Shown one piece after another: positions 53,616-62,802 of a stretch of 64,000 nt of DNA (positions are counted from its first letter, which is position 1; each line of letters begins with the position of its first letter). The stretch is from positions 3,100,001-3,164,000 of the forward strand of contig NZ_CP089932.1 of NCBI RefSeq assembly GCF_021365465.1, given 5' to 3'. This DNA is from Erwinia tracheiphila. GTDB taxonomy: Bacteria > Pseudomonadota > Gammaproteobacteria > Enterobacterales > Enterobacteriaceae. The notes beneath the pieces were generated by a model. That model saw only the letters and a program-made list of their open reading frames with translations, ran no database searches and was not told the DNA's origin. Position numbers and translations under genes: made by a program.

Positions 53616-53653
53616 GGGGTTCTACGCCGGAACCCCAGATTTTTCTGTTATTC
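53616..53653. repeat. Candidate Tn3-type terminal end with a hairpin
   Basis: Starts GGGGTTC, contains the inverted repeat GGGGTTC/GAACCCC (53616-53636), and ends at the stop of the Tn3-family transposase remnant. Tn3 ends are near 38 bases and start with GGGG, and this segment has the right length and place. A matching opposite end was not found. Confidence 0.35.
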
Positions 53654-56390
53654 CAGTTTCAGCACGGCAACCAGCGCGTCCAGGTCAATAATTTCATCGC
53701 TGCTCTGGAAGGTATAATGTCCGTTCAGCAAAATGTGCTGCCAGGCCACCGGCGATATCCGGGACAGAGCCTCAATGTCTTTGACATTGCCTTCCGCTTC
53801 CAGTCGTTCCAGTAATCGTGACAGAATTGCGGAGTTGTAATAAATGATCGCGTTGGAAATCAGCTGCCCGCACTGGTTGCTGAACTCTGTTTCAGTGTCA
53901 TTTTTCCCAGTTAACTGCTTCTTACCGCCGACTTTGGCAACTGCTGCACGCAGCTGGTGATAAGATTCAATGCGGTTCTGGGAGCGACGGATGTTGCGTT
54001 CCAGCTGCGGATTGTGCAGATACTTCAGCGTGTAAATACTGCGAACCAGCCGATCGTATTCAAATATCGCCTGTCTTGTTAGGTTGGACGTTGTATATGT
54101 ACATAACTTACAGGTTAGCGTTCACTGCGTCATTTCTTTCAGTCCCAGTGTGGCGACGATGCGATCAAGATTGTTTTTTCGCGAATGATAATGATAAGGT
54201 CCAGATCAATCTGCCCGGCAGGCTGGATCTGGCACTTCTTATATGTCGAGGGATCTCTGGTGCAGTACAGCTCCTGCAGTTGCTTGTTCAGGTCGGTGAA
54301 ATGAGATTCAAAACGAAGGCCAGGCCAGTGCAGGATCGCAAAATTGACCTTGTTGATGCTGTGCATGTCACCGGTAATGGTCGTGGGTTTCACTGCTGAA
54401 GTGTCAAAGATATGGTGGCTTTCGTAGTCATTTGTGCCAATCAGGTATCCGTTAATTGGGATGTGGTTGCACAGCAGCGCGCAGGCTACCATGCCTTTAC
54501 CACGACCAAAATATTTACGTGAATACCGTGCTTTCACTGTCGGACGCTCAACACCAAATTTCTGCCCGTCAACAGCTCCATAAAGCGTCTCCGGATCAAA
54601 CGAATAGCGCGGAAAAATCGGCAGTTCCTTAAGGGTATCAGTAATGCGATCATTGGCCGTGAGAAGCGACGCAAGGCGAAGATACTGCTCGTACGTGGTT
54701 TCCAGCACATGGAATGGAATATCGCTGGTTCGCACCATCACATGGTTACCATGATTCATCGCCTGGGCAACGATGATCGCCATCAGGCTGTCTGCATCAG
54801 CTTCTTTTTTGGCTTAACGGGGTTGCAGCGGTTTCATCGTGGAGAGAAACCGACACCGCCCGTTAACAAAGCGGAAGACATCTGTCACATCGCAGAATGG
54901 CAGTTGCTCATAAAAACGCTTATTCTGCGCCTTATGAAGGCTGACCACTGATTTATGCCAGGTCAGCTTCTGCGTTTCTGTATCGTATTCCAGATGTTTC
55001 AGTTTCCCCTGCTTCAGCTCGCGGTTAAACGCTTTCCACTGCCGGTGCAGCTCGGATGACAGAACTTTTAGCTGTGTTTTAATGGACTTCCGCAGGAACG
55101 GGATGTTCATTTCCGCCAGCACCGCGGCCTGTTCCCCTTCCGATGCCAGTTCATCAGAAAGATGGCGATGTCGGAGGCTGTTGTTGAAGTGGAATTATCC
55201 CGACTGAAAACGCTTTCTTATCTGACGATAGAGCCAGAACTCATAGCGCCCGGCATTCAGGCCTGTGGGTTCACCATTTTCAGCGCATCCCAGCAGATAC
55301 GGGTGCCACCGCGCCGGTAAGGTTTCCGGCGGGCATTCCTCAAGTGGCTGCTGCAAAAGAGCCTGCTTTTTGCTGAACACCATTCTGAGCCAGTTAAACG
55401 CCTCAGCCACGGGCTGTCCCGGACCATACTGGTGAGATCGAGCGAAAGATATAATGGTCGCAGGCGACGCCGTATTAATACCGTCATGCCATCCACGGCC
55501 TGCCACTGCAGCACCAGTCTGCTGGCAGGTTTTACACTCATACGCTGTACGGTGCTTTTCAGCGTCTCCCTGGACATTATTTTCCAGGCCCGGCGGCGGA
55601 CTTCACCAAAGGTGGTGAGCTCAGGAACGCTGTCATCAACATAAAGCGACAGCAGACGCCCAATTTTAGACGTTTCGCGCCGGTTTTTTTCCTGCATATC
55701 AGCCATGAGTTGTCTGGCCACGCGGCGGCTCTCATCCTCAAGCTTTTTCATATGGAAAAACATCGCATCCATCAGGTTATCGCTGAACTGACGGTAACGA
55801 ATCCATGCATAGCACAGCAGCTAAAAGCGGGTCTGATCGGGCTTCATTTTACGGAGATCATAAACGGTATAGAAATTCGCCAAGCTGACGTGTTAAAGCA
55901 GATTCTGCTGGGAAATATGCAGTGCCGGCAGGATGTCGCAGGCTTTACAGTACGAATGGCTCCAGTATGGCCCGTTTTTCCCGTTCCTGAACCATCTGGC
56001 ACCAGCCGAAATCACGTGCATCCTGTCTGAGGATCGCCAGCCGGGAAAGAGTATCATCGCGTTCAATCAACTTGTTCAGACCATCGATGATGGTGTCATC
56101 AAGCTGCTCAGTGAGGATACACCCCAGCCGCTGCCTTTCATCAGAAAGAGTCCTGCTTACCCGATCCGGGAGCGTGGTGTAGCCGGGGCGGATGATTTTA
56201 TTCGCATTGAGCCAGATGATCAGCTCAGTGACGAGAAAGCCGGGAGCGACATCGCGGTGAACAATGTGGGCGGCCTGCTGTTCAAGCGGTGAAGACAGCG
56301 CCGATGACCCGGGGCGGTAACCATACAGCGCGCAGATACTTTCCCGTTGAACATAGTGTTCGTGCTTAGTGAGAGGTTGATTATGAAGTG
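53648..56390 (-). pseudogene. tnpA: Decayed Tn3-family transposase TnpA
   Basis: Remains of a Tn3-family transposase (intact proteins are close to 1,000 residues), read leftward in several frames. The N-terminal piece near 55945-56390 (ESICALYGYRPGSSALSSPL, VAPGFLVTELIIWLNANKII) is the DUF4158 region. Middle pieces lie at 55257-55772 and 54814-55122. The DDE domain near 54200-54783 has SDIPFHVLETTYEQYLR and TLYGAVDGQKFGVERPTVKA, then YFGRGKGMVA and GTNDYESHHIFD. The C-terminal piece at 53648-54070 ends SRISPVAWQHILLNGHYTF. Many shifts and stops break it. No resolvase or cargo is evident. Confidence 0.85.
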
Positions 56391-57739
56391 ACTCACCCTG
56401 GAAATAACGACTCAGGACAACGTTGCTGTCGTCCTTAACATCATTCAATCCGAAGCGAAAAACAAGCAACTGAATGTGGATGATTTATCTGAATCAAACG
56501 ATCAACTTCTTACTTTGGGAAAAAGTATCGTAGATGCCTCCCCGAAAAACTCAAAAGGACAAATAATTGAAAGTCAGTTAAGAGTAACTGAGGGGTATCT
56601 TTTAAAAAAATTCAGTTAATATCAAAGGAGAAGATAGAGGGCTAATCATTGAAAATGGTAAGTATTTTACTTATATCAATGGTAAGCACCGAAGAATATA
56701 TTACTCTTAGTCGAATTAGTCCGAATCAGCATGGTATATACCATAACAAGTAAACAGTTCGGTGAACTCTTTCATGCAATAAAAATCGGTGATCAGTTCT
56801 ATCGTTACATTCCAGCAAATGAATAGAGATATCAGCTTAAGTGGTGTTATAAAAACCGATAATGCTGGTATCAAGGTTTGATAAAAAATATTTTGTTGTC
56901 AATGAAAAGAAGAAATTATCAGTGAATTATTCACCTTGCCTGCCGGGAAGATCACCGGACACATCGTGCTTGCATTTTTCTAAAGGGCTGACAAAAAATC
57001 TTAATGCGAGTAAGAATGGCATCCCAGAAAATAAAATTCAGGAGCTGAAGCCATCTGAAACACAACCGGGATTATATACGTCGGCGAAAGGGACATTTTA
57101 CTTAAAATACAATAATGTTTATTTCAAATTAAGTGAAAGGTTTAATACGAAGGTTGATTCAAGATTTATGGTTACTGGTAAAAAAGATTGGGTCATAAAA
57201 AGATAACCCCGATTTTTTAGCAGAGAGAAGAGGGTGTTATATAAATACTCCAGAAGAAAATATGATGAAAAGTGCTGGAGTTTCAGGGAGGATGGCTATG
57301 CTGCATATAGAAATGCCCACTGACTTTACTCCTGTTGATCTTAAACGACAGTGTATAGTGGAACGAGAGCATGTATGGTCCGTTTGATTTGGACAAAAGA
57401 TTCTCAGTCAGAAGATGGGGAACAAATAAAGAACCAGTTATGGTTTATCGGCAGGACAATCGTTCTCTTGATGAAATAATAGTAGTCGGAGGTTTTTATC
57501 CCAGAAAAGAAAAATTAGGTACAATTGAGGACAATATGACTGGTTCACATGATCAATATTCATGTTTTTCCACATCAATTAACAGACTGAAAAGTGTGTC
57601 TTATGGAAAATATCAATATACTATTTACCTGGAACCACACCAAGAGATCGATACTGCCGCAACCCTTAAAGTAAGTCACGGTACCCCATCTGATGGTGTT
57701 GAATTTGCCGTTCCGGGCATTATAACCCCAAGGAAAAAA
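56391..57739 (+). pseudogene. Decayed AT-rich toxin-like gene with ADP-ribosyltransferase-like domain
   Basis: A row of short coding-like pieces on the plus strand in changing frames, clearly richer in AT than the neighbours. Piece 1 (from about 56391) reads VVLNIIQSEAKNKQLNVDDL. Three copies of a short motif follow: ENGKYFTYINGKHRRIYY (about 56645), AIKIGDQFYRYIPANE (about 56780) and GLYTSAKGTFYLKYNNVYFK (about 57075), like the repeats seen in large bacterial toxins. The last piece (57371-57739) has VMVYRQDNRSLDEI and, 35 residues on, YSCFSTSINRL. The R and S-T-S elements match the cholera/pertussis-type ADP-ribosyltransferase pattern. The later Glu motif is absent because the IS5-like element interrupts the gene. 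The function label is inference. Confidence 0.55.
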
Positions 57740-58597
57740 GACGCTGTCCCAAAAAGCGTCATCGTATAATGCATCCCGGTCATATCTGAGGGCAAAGTAT
57801 GGCAGGCGGTAAAGGGAAGATTAGCGATGAACTCCGGGACAAAATGGCCCCGCTTATCCCGGAATACAAAACCCGCCATCCTCCGGGTACACACCGAAAA
57901 CGTGTTGATAATCGGGCCGCAATGAACGCCATTTTCTTCGTCCCCAGCACAACCTGTCAGTGGAATGCACTCAATACCACAGGGATAGGTTCATCAGCTT
58001 CTGCGCCCCGGCGCTTCCGGGAACGGAGAGACGCAGGTGTCTTCGGGCGTTTCTGGCAGAACGGATTACTGGCCTGTGAACACCCGGACGGCACGGACTG
58101 CTCATGGTTGTCGGTGGATGGCGGTATGACAACATCACCGCTGCCCAGGACAAAAAAACAGGACGCAACACCACGGACACAGGGACACAGGGCGTAAAGC
58201 CCAGTCTGATGACAGACGCCGGCGGGCTTCCTCTGTCACGGGGCGTCGCAGCAGCAGACAGGCATGACATCAAACTGGTGGCGGACACACCCGGTGCTCT
58301 TCAGACGGGATGCCCGGGGCAAAAACCCGGACTCTGCCCGGACAAAGGCGACGGAGCGCCCGGGCAAAACAGACCGGTTGGGCCGTCGTGACGAGCCTTA
58401 TATCCCGCCCCGTAAAGAGGAATGAGATGCCAGTAAACCACGAACTTCATGGCCCGTCGCCGGGAGGACGCACAGCCGGATGAACCGGTTTCGCCGGACC
58501 CTGACCCGACGGGAAAAGACGCCTGAGAATGACGGGGGCCTTTTGTGTTTTTCCTGTGGTCTTATTGTCTGGAATAACGTTCTGTTGAGACAGGCGC
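57740..58597 (+). mobile_element. IS5-family element, copy 2 (transposase broken)
   Basis: An 858-base relative of the element at 41931-42793, in opposite orientation. Ends match: GACGCTGTCCCAAAAAGCG at the left and TCTGTTGAGACAGGCGC at the right. The transposase starts at 57799 (MAGGKGKISDELRDKMAPLI), shifts frame near 58150, and shows the same stop after RKEE and the same shifted C-terminal segment (MNRFRRTLTRREK) as copy 1. No clear target duplication is visible. It interrupts the toxin-like pseudogene. Confidence 0.8.
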
Positions 58598-58677
58598 TAA
58601 GGCAGAGCCAAAACCTGTTGATGACCACGCTCACAGGGTGTGGTTTTCAGTTAGCAATAAAAACATTCTCATTGACA

Positions 58678-58944
58678 ATGACGTGTTCGTATGAGTCATA
58701 TCTTTCAGATGGCGGAAATTTCGGCAGTTTCAGCGTAGGGCCCATTTTCAGGCAGGATGATGCTGTAGTTTTTATTGCGCCATCAGTTAATAATGCTCAT
58801 CTCTTATCGTATAAAATTCGGCAGAAAAGGGAAAACTGTTTCGTGCCAGAATGTGGTTTAAAAATCCAGCTACGCAAGGTTAGACCACTCGTATCTTTCC
58901 CATTGTTGCAAGGAAGCATTGAGTTTATTTATGACCGGACTTAA
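58678..58944 (+). CDS. Unrecognised 88-residue frame after the IS
   Basis: Open frame from ATG 58678 to a stop at 58944, beginning MTCSYESYLSDGGNFGSFSV and containing QDDAVVFIAPSVNNAHLLSY and LQGSIEFIYDRT. The alternating hydrophobic pattern suggests beta strands. No ribosome binding site is seen, and the frame is continuous with the broken transposase frame to its left. It might be the 3' end of the interrupted toxin-like gene or a separate remnant. Composition is AT-rich like the toxin piece. Confidence 0.35.
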   Translation: MTCSYESYLSDGGNFGSFSVGPIFRQDDAVVFIAPSVNNAHLLSYKIRQKRENCFVPECGLKIQLRKVRPLVSFPLLQGSIEFIYDRT

Positions 58945-59305
58945 ATAATAAAGAATAAAAATAAACGGGCATATTTTATTAGTAAATTATATTACAAGAT
59001 AATCACCTGCATTTATTAGTCATCAGATTCATGTTAAGGAAAAATCACAAAATTATCTGATTTTAAACATAATATAAAAATCATACTGTCCGTATTTTCG
59101 ACTCAGAGGATATACAAGTGCGTCCTGTAAACCTGATACTCGCTGAATTAGCCAGTAAAACAAATCACACTACTGATACTGGTTAATTACCACCCTGTTA
59201 AGAATACTGACAGGACCCATTCTGAATTGCTATCCCACAAAGTAAAAACCACATATAAAGTGTGGTTTTTACCGCTTTGAACAGGGCTGACGACAAGAGA
59301 AAAGA
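58945..59305. other. AT-rich intergenic region before galE
   Basis: About 360 bases with no gene, AT-rich, ending with the galE terminator at 59244-59270. Confidence 0.45.
59244..59270 (-). terminator. Terminator of galE (bidirectional)
   Basis: Perfect ten-base arms AAAAACCACA/TGTGGTTTTT around seven bases, 36 bases after the galE stop. Confidence 0.8.
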
Positions 59306-60319
59306 TTATTTATATCCGTTTGGATTGTGGCTCTGCCAGTTCCAGGTATCACGCATCATTTCATCAATTCCACGAGAAACGCGCCAGTTAAGCTCTTTAT
59401 CCGCCAGTGAGGCATCAGCCCAGAATGCCGCAAGGTCGCCATCGCGTCGTGGAGAAATTTGATACGCAACCGAACGACCGGAGGCTTTTTCAAATGCCCT
59501 GACCATCTCCAGCACCGAATACCCTTCTCCTGCACCGAGGTTATAAGCTTTGTAACCTTTGATTTCAGGCAGATGATCCAGCGCTTTAAGATGCCCTTCG
59601 GCAAGATCCATTACGTGTATATAGTCACGGACGCCAGTGCCATCTTTTGTTGGATAGTCATCACCGAAAATACCCAACTTTTCCAGACGGCCAATAGCAA
59701 CCTGAGCAATATAAGGCAAAAGATTGTTGGGAATACCATTAGGATCTTCACCAATCTGCCCCGACTCATGCGCACCAACCGGGTTGAAATAGCGCAGTGC
59801 AATAACACTGAGATCAGGATTGGCTTTTGCATAATCACGCAAAATAAGTTCCACCATCAGCTTTGAAGTACCATAAGGACTTGTGGTGCCACCGATCTGA
59901 GTGGTCTCAACATAAGGCACAGGCGCATCTGCGCCATAGACGGTTGCAGAAGAGCTGAAGATAAACTGATTAATGCCCGCCTCGCGCATCTCTTCAAGAA
60001 GCACAAGCGTACCCGTAACGTTATTCTGATAATATTCCAACGGCATACGGGTTGATTCCCCTACCGCTTTTAATCCGGCAAAATGAATCACTGCGGTGAT
60101 ATTATGCTGGGCAAAAAGATCGCGCAGACAGGAGCGGTCCAAAATATCGCCTTCGATAAACGTGGCTTTTTTACCCGTCAGTAGCTCCACCCGATTGACA
60201 GATTCGGCCGAGGCATTGCTCAGGTTATCCAGGACCACCACATCATCACCGCGTTCCAGCAGCGTCAGCACGGTGTGGGAACCAATGTAACCTGCACCAC
60301 CCGTTACTAAAATAGCCAT
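59306..60319 (-). CDS. galE: UDP-glucose 4-epimerase GalE
   Basis: SDR-fold enzyme interconverting UDP-glucose and UDP-galactose, the galactose donor for amylovoran-type exopolysaccharide and LPS. It has 337 residues with [10 protein letters not shown] (residues 5-14), [22 protein letters not shown] and the [11 protein letters not shown]yr-Lys pair near 149/153, and [12 protein letters not shown]. The start at 60319 (MAILVTGG) has GAGG upstream. It follows galF by about 50 bases, the same pair found beside the amylovoran genes of Erwinia. Confidence 0.96.
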   Translation of the reverse strand: MAILVTGGAGYIGSHTVLTLLERGDDVVVLDNLSNASAESVNRVELLTGKKATFIEGDILDRSCLRDLFAQHNITAVIHFAGLKAVGESTRMPLEYYQNNVTGTLVLLEEMREAGINQFIFSSSATVYGADAPVPYVETTQIGGTTSPYGTSKLMVELILRDYAKANPDLSVIALRYFNPVGAHESGQIGEDPNGIPNNLLPYIAQVAIGRLEKLGIFGDDYPTKDGTGVRDYIHVMDLAEGHLKALDHLPEIKGYKAYNLGAGEGYSVLEMVRAFEKASGRSVAYQISPRRDGDLAAFWADASLADKELNWRVSRGIDEMMRDTWNWQSHNPNGYK

Positions 60320-60371
60320 GCTTTCTCCTCGCAACCGCCCATTAATGTACGGCCATCATGATGATTAACAA

Positions 60372-61268
60372 TTACTTAGAAAGAATTTTTTTGATTTCTT
60401 CGCGGAACTGAAGGCCCTGCGCGTTATTTCTCAGCCCCCATGAAACAAAAGCTTTCATATAGCCAAGTTTACGTCCGCAGTCAAAGCTGTTACCTGTCAG
60501 AAAATGTGCATCAACCGGCTGTTTTTTAGCAAGATTGGCAATGGCATCGGTGAGCTGGTAGCGGTCCCATGCACCCGGTTCGAGATTTTCCAGTTCGGTC
60601 CAGATGTCAGCAGAGAGCACGTAGCGTCCCACCGCGGCAAGATCTGAACCCAGCGCCTGTGCATTTTCGGGTTTTTCTACAAAATCAGTAATCTGGCTGG
60701 TCTGACCCGGATTATCCATCACGTCCTGCGTTTTAATGACAGAATACTCAGACAAATCGGCTTCAGGCATACGGTGCGCTAGTACCTGACTGCGGCCCGT
60801 TTCTTCAAACCGGGCAACCATCGCGGCCAGATTGTAACGCAGAGGGTCGGCAGTAGAGTCATCCAACAGCACATCTGGCAGGATAACCACAAATGCATCA
60901 TCATGCAGCATAGGGCGTGCGCAAAGGATGGAATTGGCAAGACCGAGCGGCTGAGGCTGGCGCACGTTCATAATTGTTACGCCAGGTGGACAGATAGACT
61001 GAACTTCGCTCAACACCTGACGCTTCACGCGCGCTTCAAGCAGGGCTTCCAGCTCGTAAGAGGTGTCAAAATGGTTTTCAACCGCATTCTTGGATGCATG
61101 AGTGACCAGAACAATTTCCTTGATACCCGCCGCCACGCACTCGTCGACGATATACTGGATCATCGGCTTGTCAACGACAGGGAGCATCTCTTTAGGAATG
61201 GCTTTTGTAGCAGGGAGCATGTGCATACCCAGACCCGCAACGGGGATAACTGCTTTAAGCTTGGTCAT
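60372..61268 (-). CDS. galF: GalF, UTP-glucose-1-phosphate uridylyltransferase-like
   Basis: Homologue of GalU that forms or modulates UDP-glucose synthesis at polysaccharide loci. It has 298 residues. The N-terminus [20 protein letters not shown] has the Met-His pair typical of GalF, where GalU has Thr-Arg in the catalytic loop. [34 protein letters not shown] and [13 protein letters not shown] follow. The missing loop Arg suggests low or altered catalysis. It has its own upstream gap after the amsL-like terminator, so it probably starts a galF-galE unit. Confidence 0.9.
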   Translation of the reverse strand: MTKLKAVIPVAGLGMHMLPATKAIPKEMLPVVDKPMIQYIVDECVAAGIKEIVLVTHASKNAVENHFDTSYELEALLEARVKRQVLSEVQSICPPGVTIMNVRQPQPLGLANSILCARPMLHDDAFVVILPDVLLDDSTADPLRYNLAAMVARFEETGRSQVLAHRMPEADLSEYSVIKTQDVMDNPGQTSQITDFVEKPENAQALGSDLAAVGRYVLSADIWTELENLEPGAWDRYQLTDAIANLAKKQPVDAHFLTGNSFDCGRKLGYMKAFVSWGLRNNAQGLQFREEIKKILSK

Positions 61269-61413
61269 ATTTTTTCCATATAAATGAAGTAAAAAACGTC
61301 AATTGATTATGCAATAAATAGATGATTAGCCAGTATAATCTTAATCTGAAAATTTAGAAGCCAATGGTCCGTAAATTAATTATCTTTCTAAAGATTCAGA
61401 CGATTAAGCAGGT
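61269..61413 (-). promoter_or_regulatory. Probable galF promoter region
   Basis: AT-rich stretch between the amsL-like terminator and galF. No precise promoter elements can be assigned. Confidence 0.4.
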
Positions 61414-61445
61414 AAAAAAAGTGACCTGATGAAAAGGTCACTTTT
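61414..61445 (-). terminator. Terminator after the amsL-like gene
   Basis: Perfect 11-base arms AAAAGTGACCT/AGGTCACTTTT around seven bases, followed on the minus strand by a T7 run, 17 bases past the stop. It marks the end of the exopolysaccharide operon. Confidence 0.88.
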
Positions 61446-61461
61446 AAATATTACAAATTAC

Positions 61462-62802
61462 TTAAAACCATCCACTGAACCACTCAGGTCTGATAAACAA
61501 ATCGTAATAACTGATTAATCCCATTATTCCGACAAACACCACCGAAACTGAAATCCACTGGCGGGCATACGGGGCAAAACGAATGCCTATTACGGGTTTA
61601 ATAAAAAACGGATGGACAAAGGTGGACATCAGCACCTGGGAGACAGACAGGGTTAGCGCCACATACCAGACGTTGGGATAGAGCCAGATGGTGGCCAGTA
61701 CCAGCACAACAATAATAGTTGCGGCCACATTCCACCAAAATTCGATGTTGGTCTGCCCATTTGCCTGAGCAATTGCACCGGTCCATCCGCCTATTGGCCG
61801 CAGCATGCCAAACAGCAACATCAGTGGAATAAGTTGTGCAACTGTCTCATGCGCACTGCCATACAGCAACCTGACAATCACTGGCGACATAATTCCTATT
61901 GCCAGATACATCAGGCTGCTGAACAGCATAATCATGAAGGTCCCTTTCAGAAAAAGCTGCTGAAGCTGTGCGGGTTCATGCTGTTTTTCCGCAAAGTGAG
62001 GCAGAGCCAGCCGGTTAATCACTGGCGTAACCAGCTTCAGCGGCTGCAATACCAGTTCCTTAGCCAGAGAATATATCCCCAGCATATCGGCCCCCATTAC
62101 TTTACCCACGATCACAGAGTCAGCCTGGGTTCTCAGCTGATTTATTGTCTGCGATCCTAACTGGTAAGCACCGTATCTGATTGAGCTAAAGAAGGTCGCC
62201 TTATCGAACTCAAAAGTAGGACGCCATGATTTATCTCCAAGGATTATCATCGATAAGATACGCAGCACTGCGCTGATGAACAAACCAAGAATAACCGCCG
62301 AAACGGTAAATGATGTTAAATAAAGCAAAGCGACGGTAAATAAAAACGCCACCAGCTTGGTAGCCATTTCTATTTTAGCCAACACCAGCACTCTTTTGGC
62401 TTTAATAAAATGTGCCTGATATTGCGACAATGAACCCAACACCAAAAAATTGAGGCTGGTGAGCATAATTAATCCCGTTAATTGTGCAATATGATAAAAA
62501 CAGGCAATGGGCCACGCCAGCAAGATTAACAGTAACCCCGCTAATAAACTGAGAAAAACATTAACCCAGTAAATAGTGCTTTGCTCTTTACGGGTTATAT
62601 TCTGACGGTGAACAATATAGCTGCTCAACCCCATATCCTGTAACACCATCGCTACCGCGAGAATGGCATTAATAATGGCGAGAATACCCAGCTCATGAGC
62701 TTCAAGCCTGCGGGCCAGCACGTTTAACTGAGCCACCTGAAGCACTGCGGCAAAACAGGTGCTGCCAAACACATATAGGGCCTGAGATTTAAAACTTCTC
62801 AC
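61462..62802 (-). CDS. amsL: Polysaccharide repeat-unit flippase (AmsL/Wzx-like)
   Basis: Inner membrane lipid-linked oligosaccharide flippase of the MOP superfamily, 446 residues with 12 or more hydrophobic segments. It opens MRSFKSQALYVFGSTCFAAV and has NVLARRLEAHELGILAIINA, QADSVIVGKVMGADMLGIYS and RLALPHFAEKQ, all typical of Wzx/AmsL. Its place between an amsK-like gene (four-base overlap) and galF-galE is the end order of the amylovoran cluster in Erwinia amylovora. The AmsL name rests on context and length. Confidence 0.8.
   Translation of the reverse strand: MRSFKSQALYVFGSTCFAAVLQVAQLNVLARRLEAHELGILAIINAILAVAMVLQDMGLSSYIVHRQNITRKEQSTIYWVNVFLSLLAGLLLILLAWPIACFYHIAQLTGLIMLTSLNFLVLGSLSQYQAHFIKAKRVLVLAKIEMATKLVAFLFTVALLYLTSFTVSAVILGLFISAVLRILSMIILGDKSWRPTFEFDKATFFSSIRYGAYQLGSQTINQLRTQADSVIVGKVMGADMLGIYSLAKELVLQPLKLVTPVINRLALPHFAEKQHEPAQLQQLFLKGTFMIMLFSSLMYLAIGIMSPVIVRLLYGSAHETVAQLIPLMLLFGMLRPIGGWTGAIAQANGQTNIEFWWNVAATIIVVLVLATIWLYPNVWYVALTLSVSQVLMSTFVHPFFIKPVIGIRFAPYARQWISVSVVFVGIMGLISYYDLFIRPEWFSGWF

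Noticed and set aside
57799..58391. Two separate novel genes on the plus strand
   Set aside because: Comparison with 42111-42734 shows they are pieces of one broken IS5-family transposase.
60372..61268. Assignment as GalU
   Set aside because: The Met-His pair in the N-terminal loop and the place next to galE and the exopolysaccharide genes fit GalF better.
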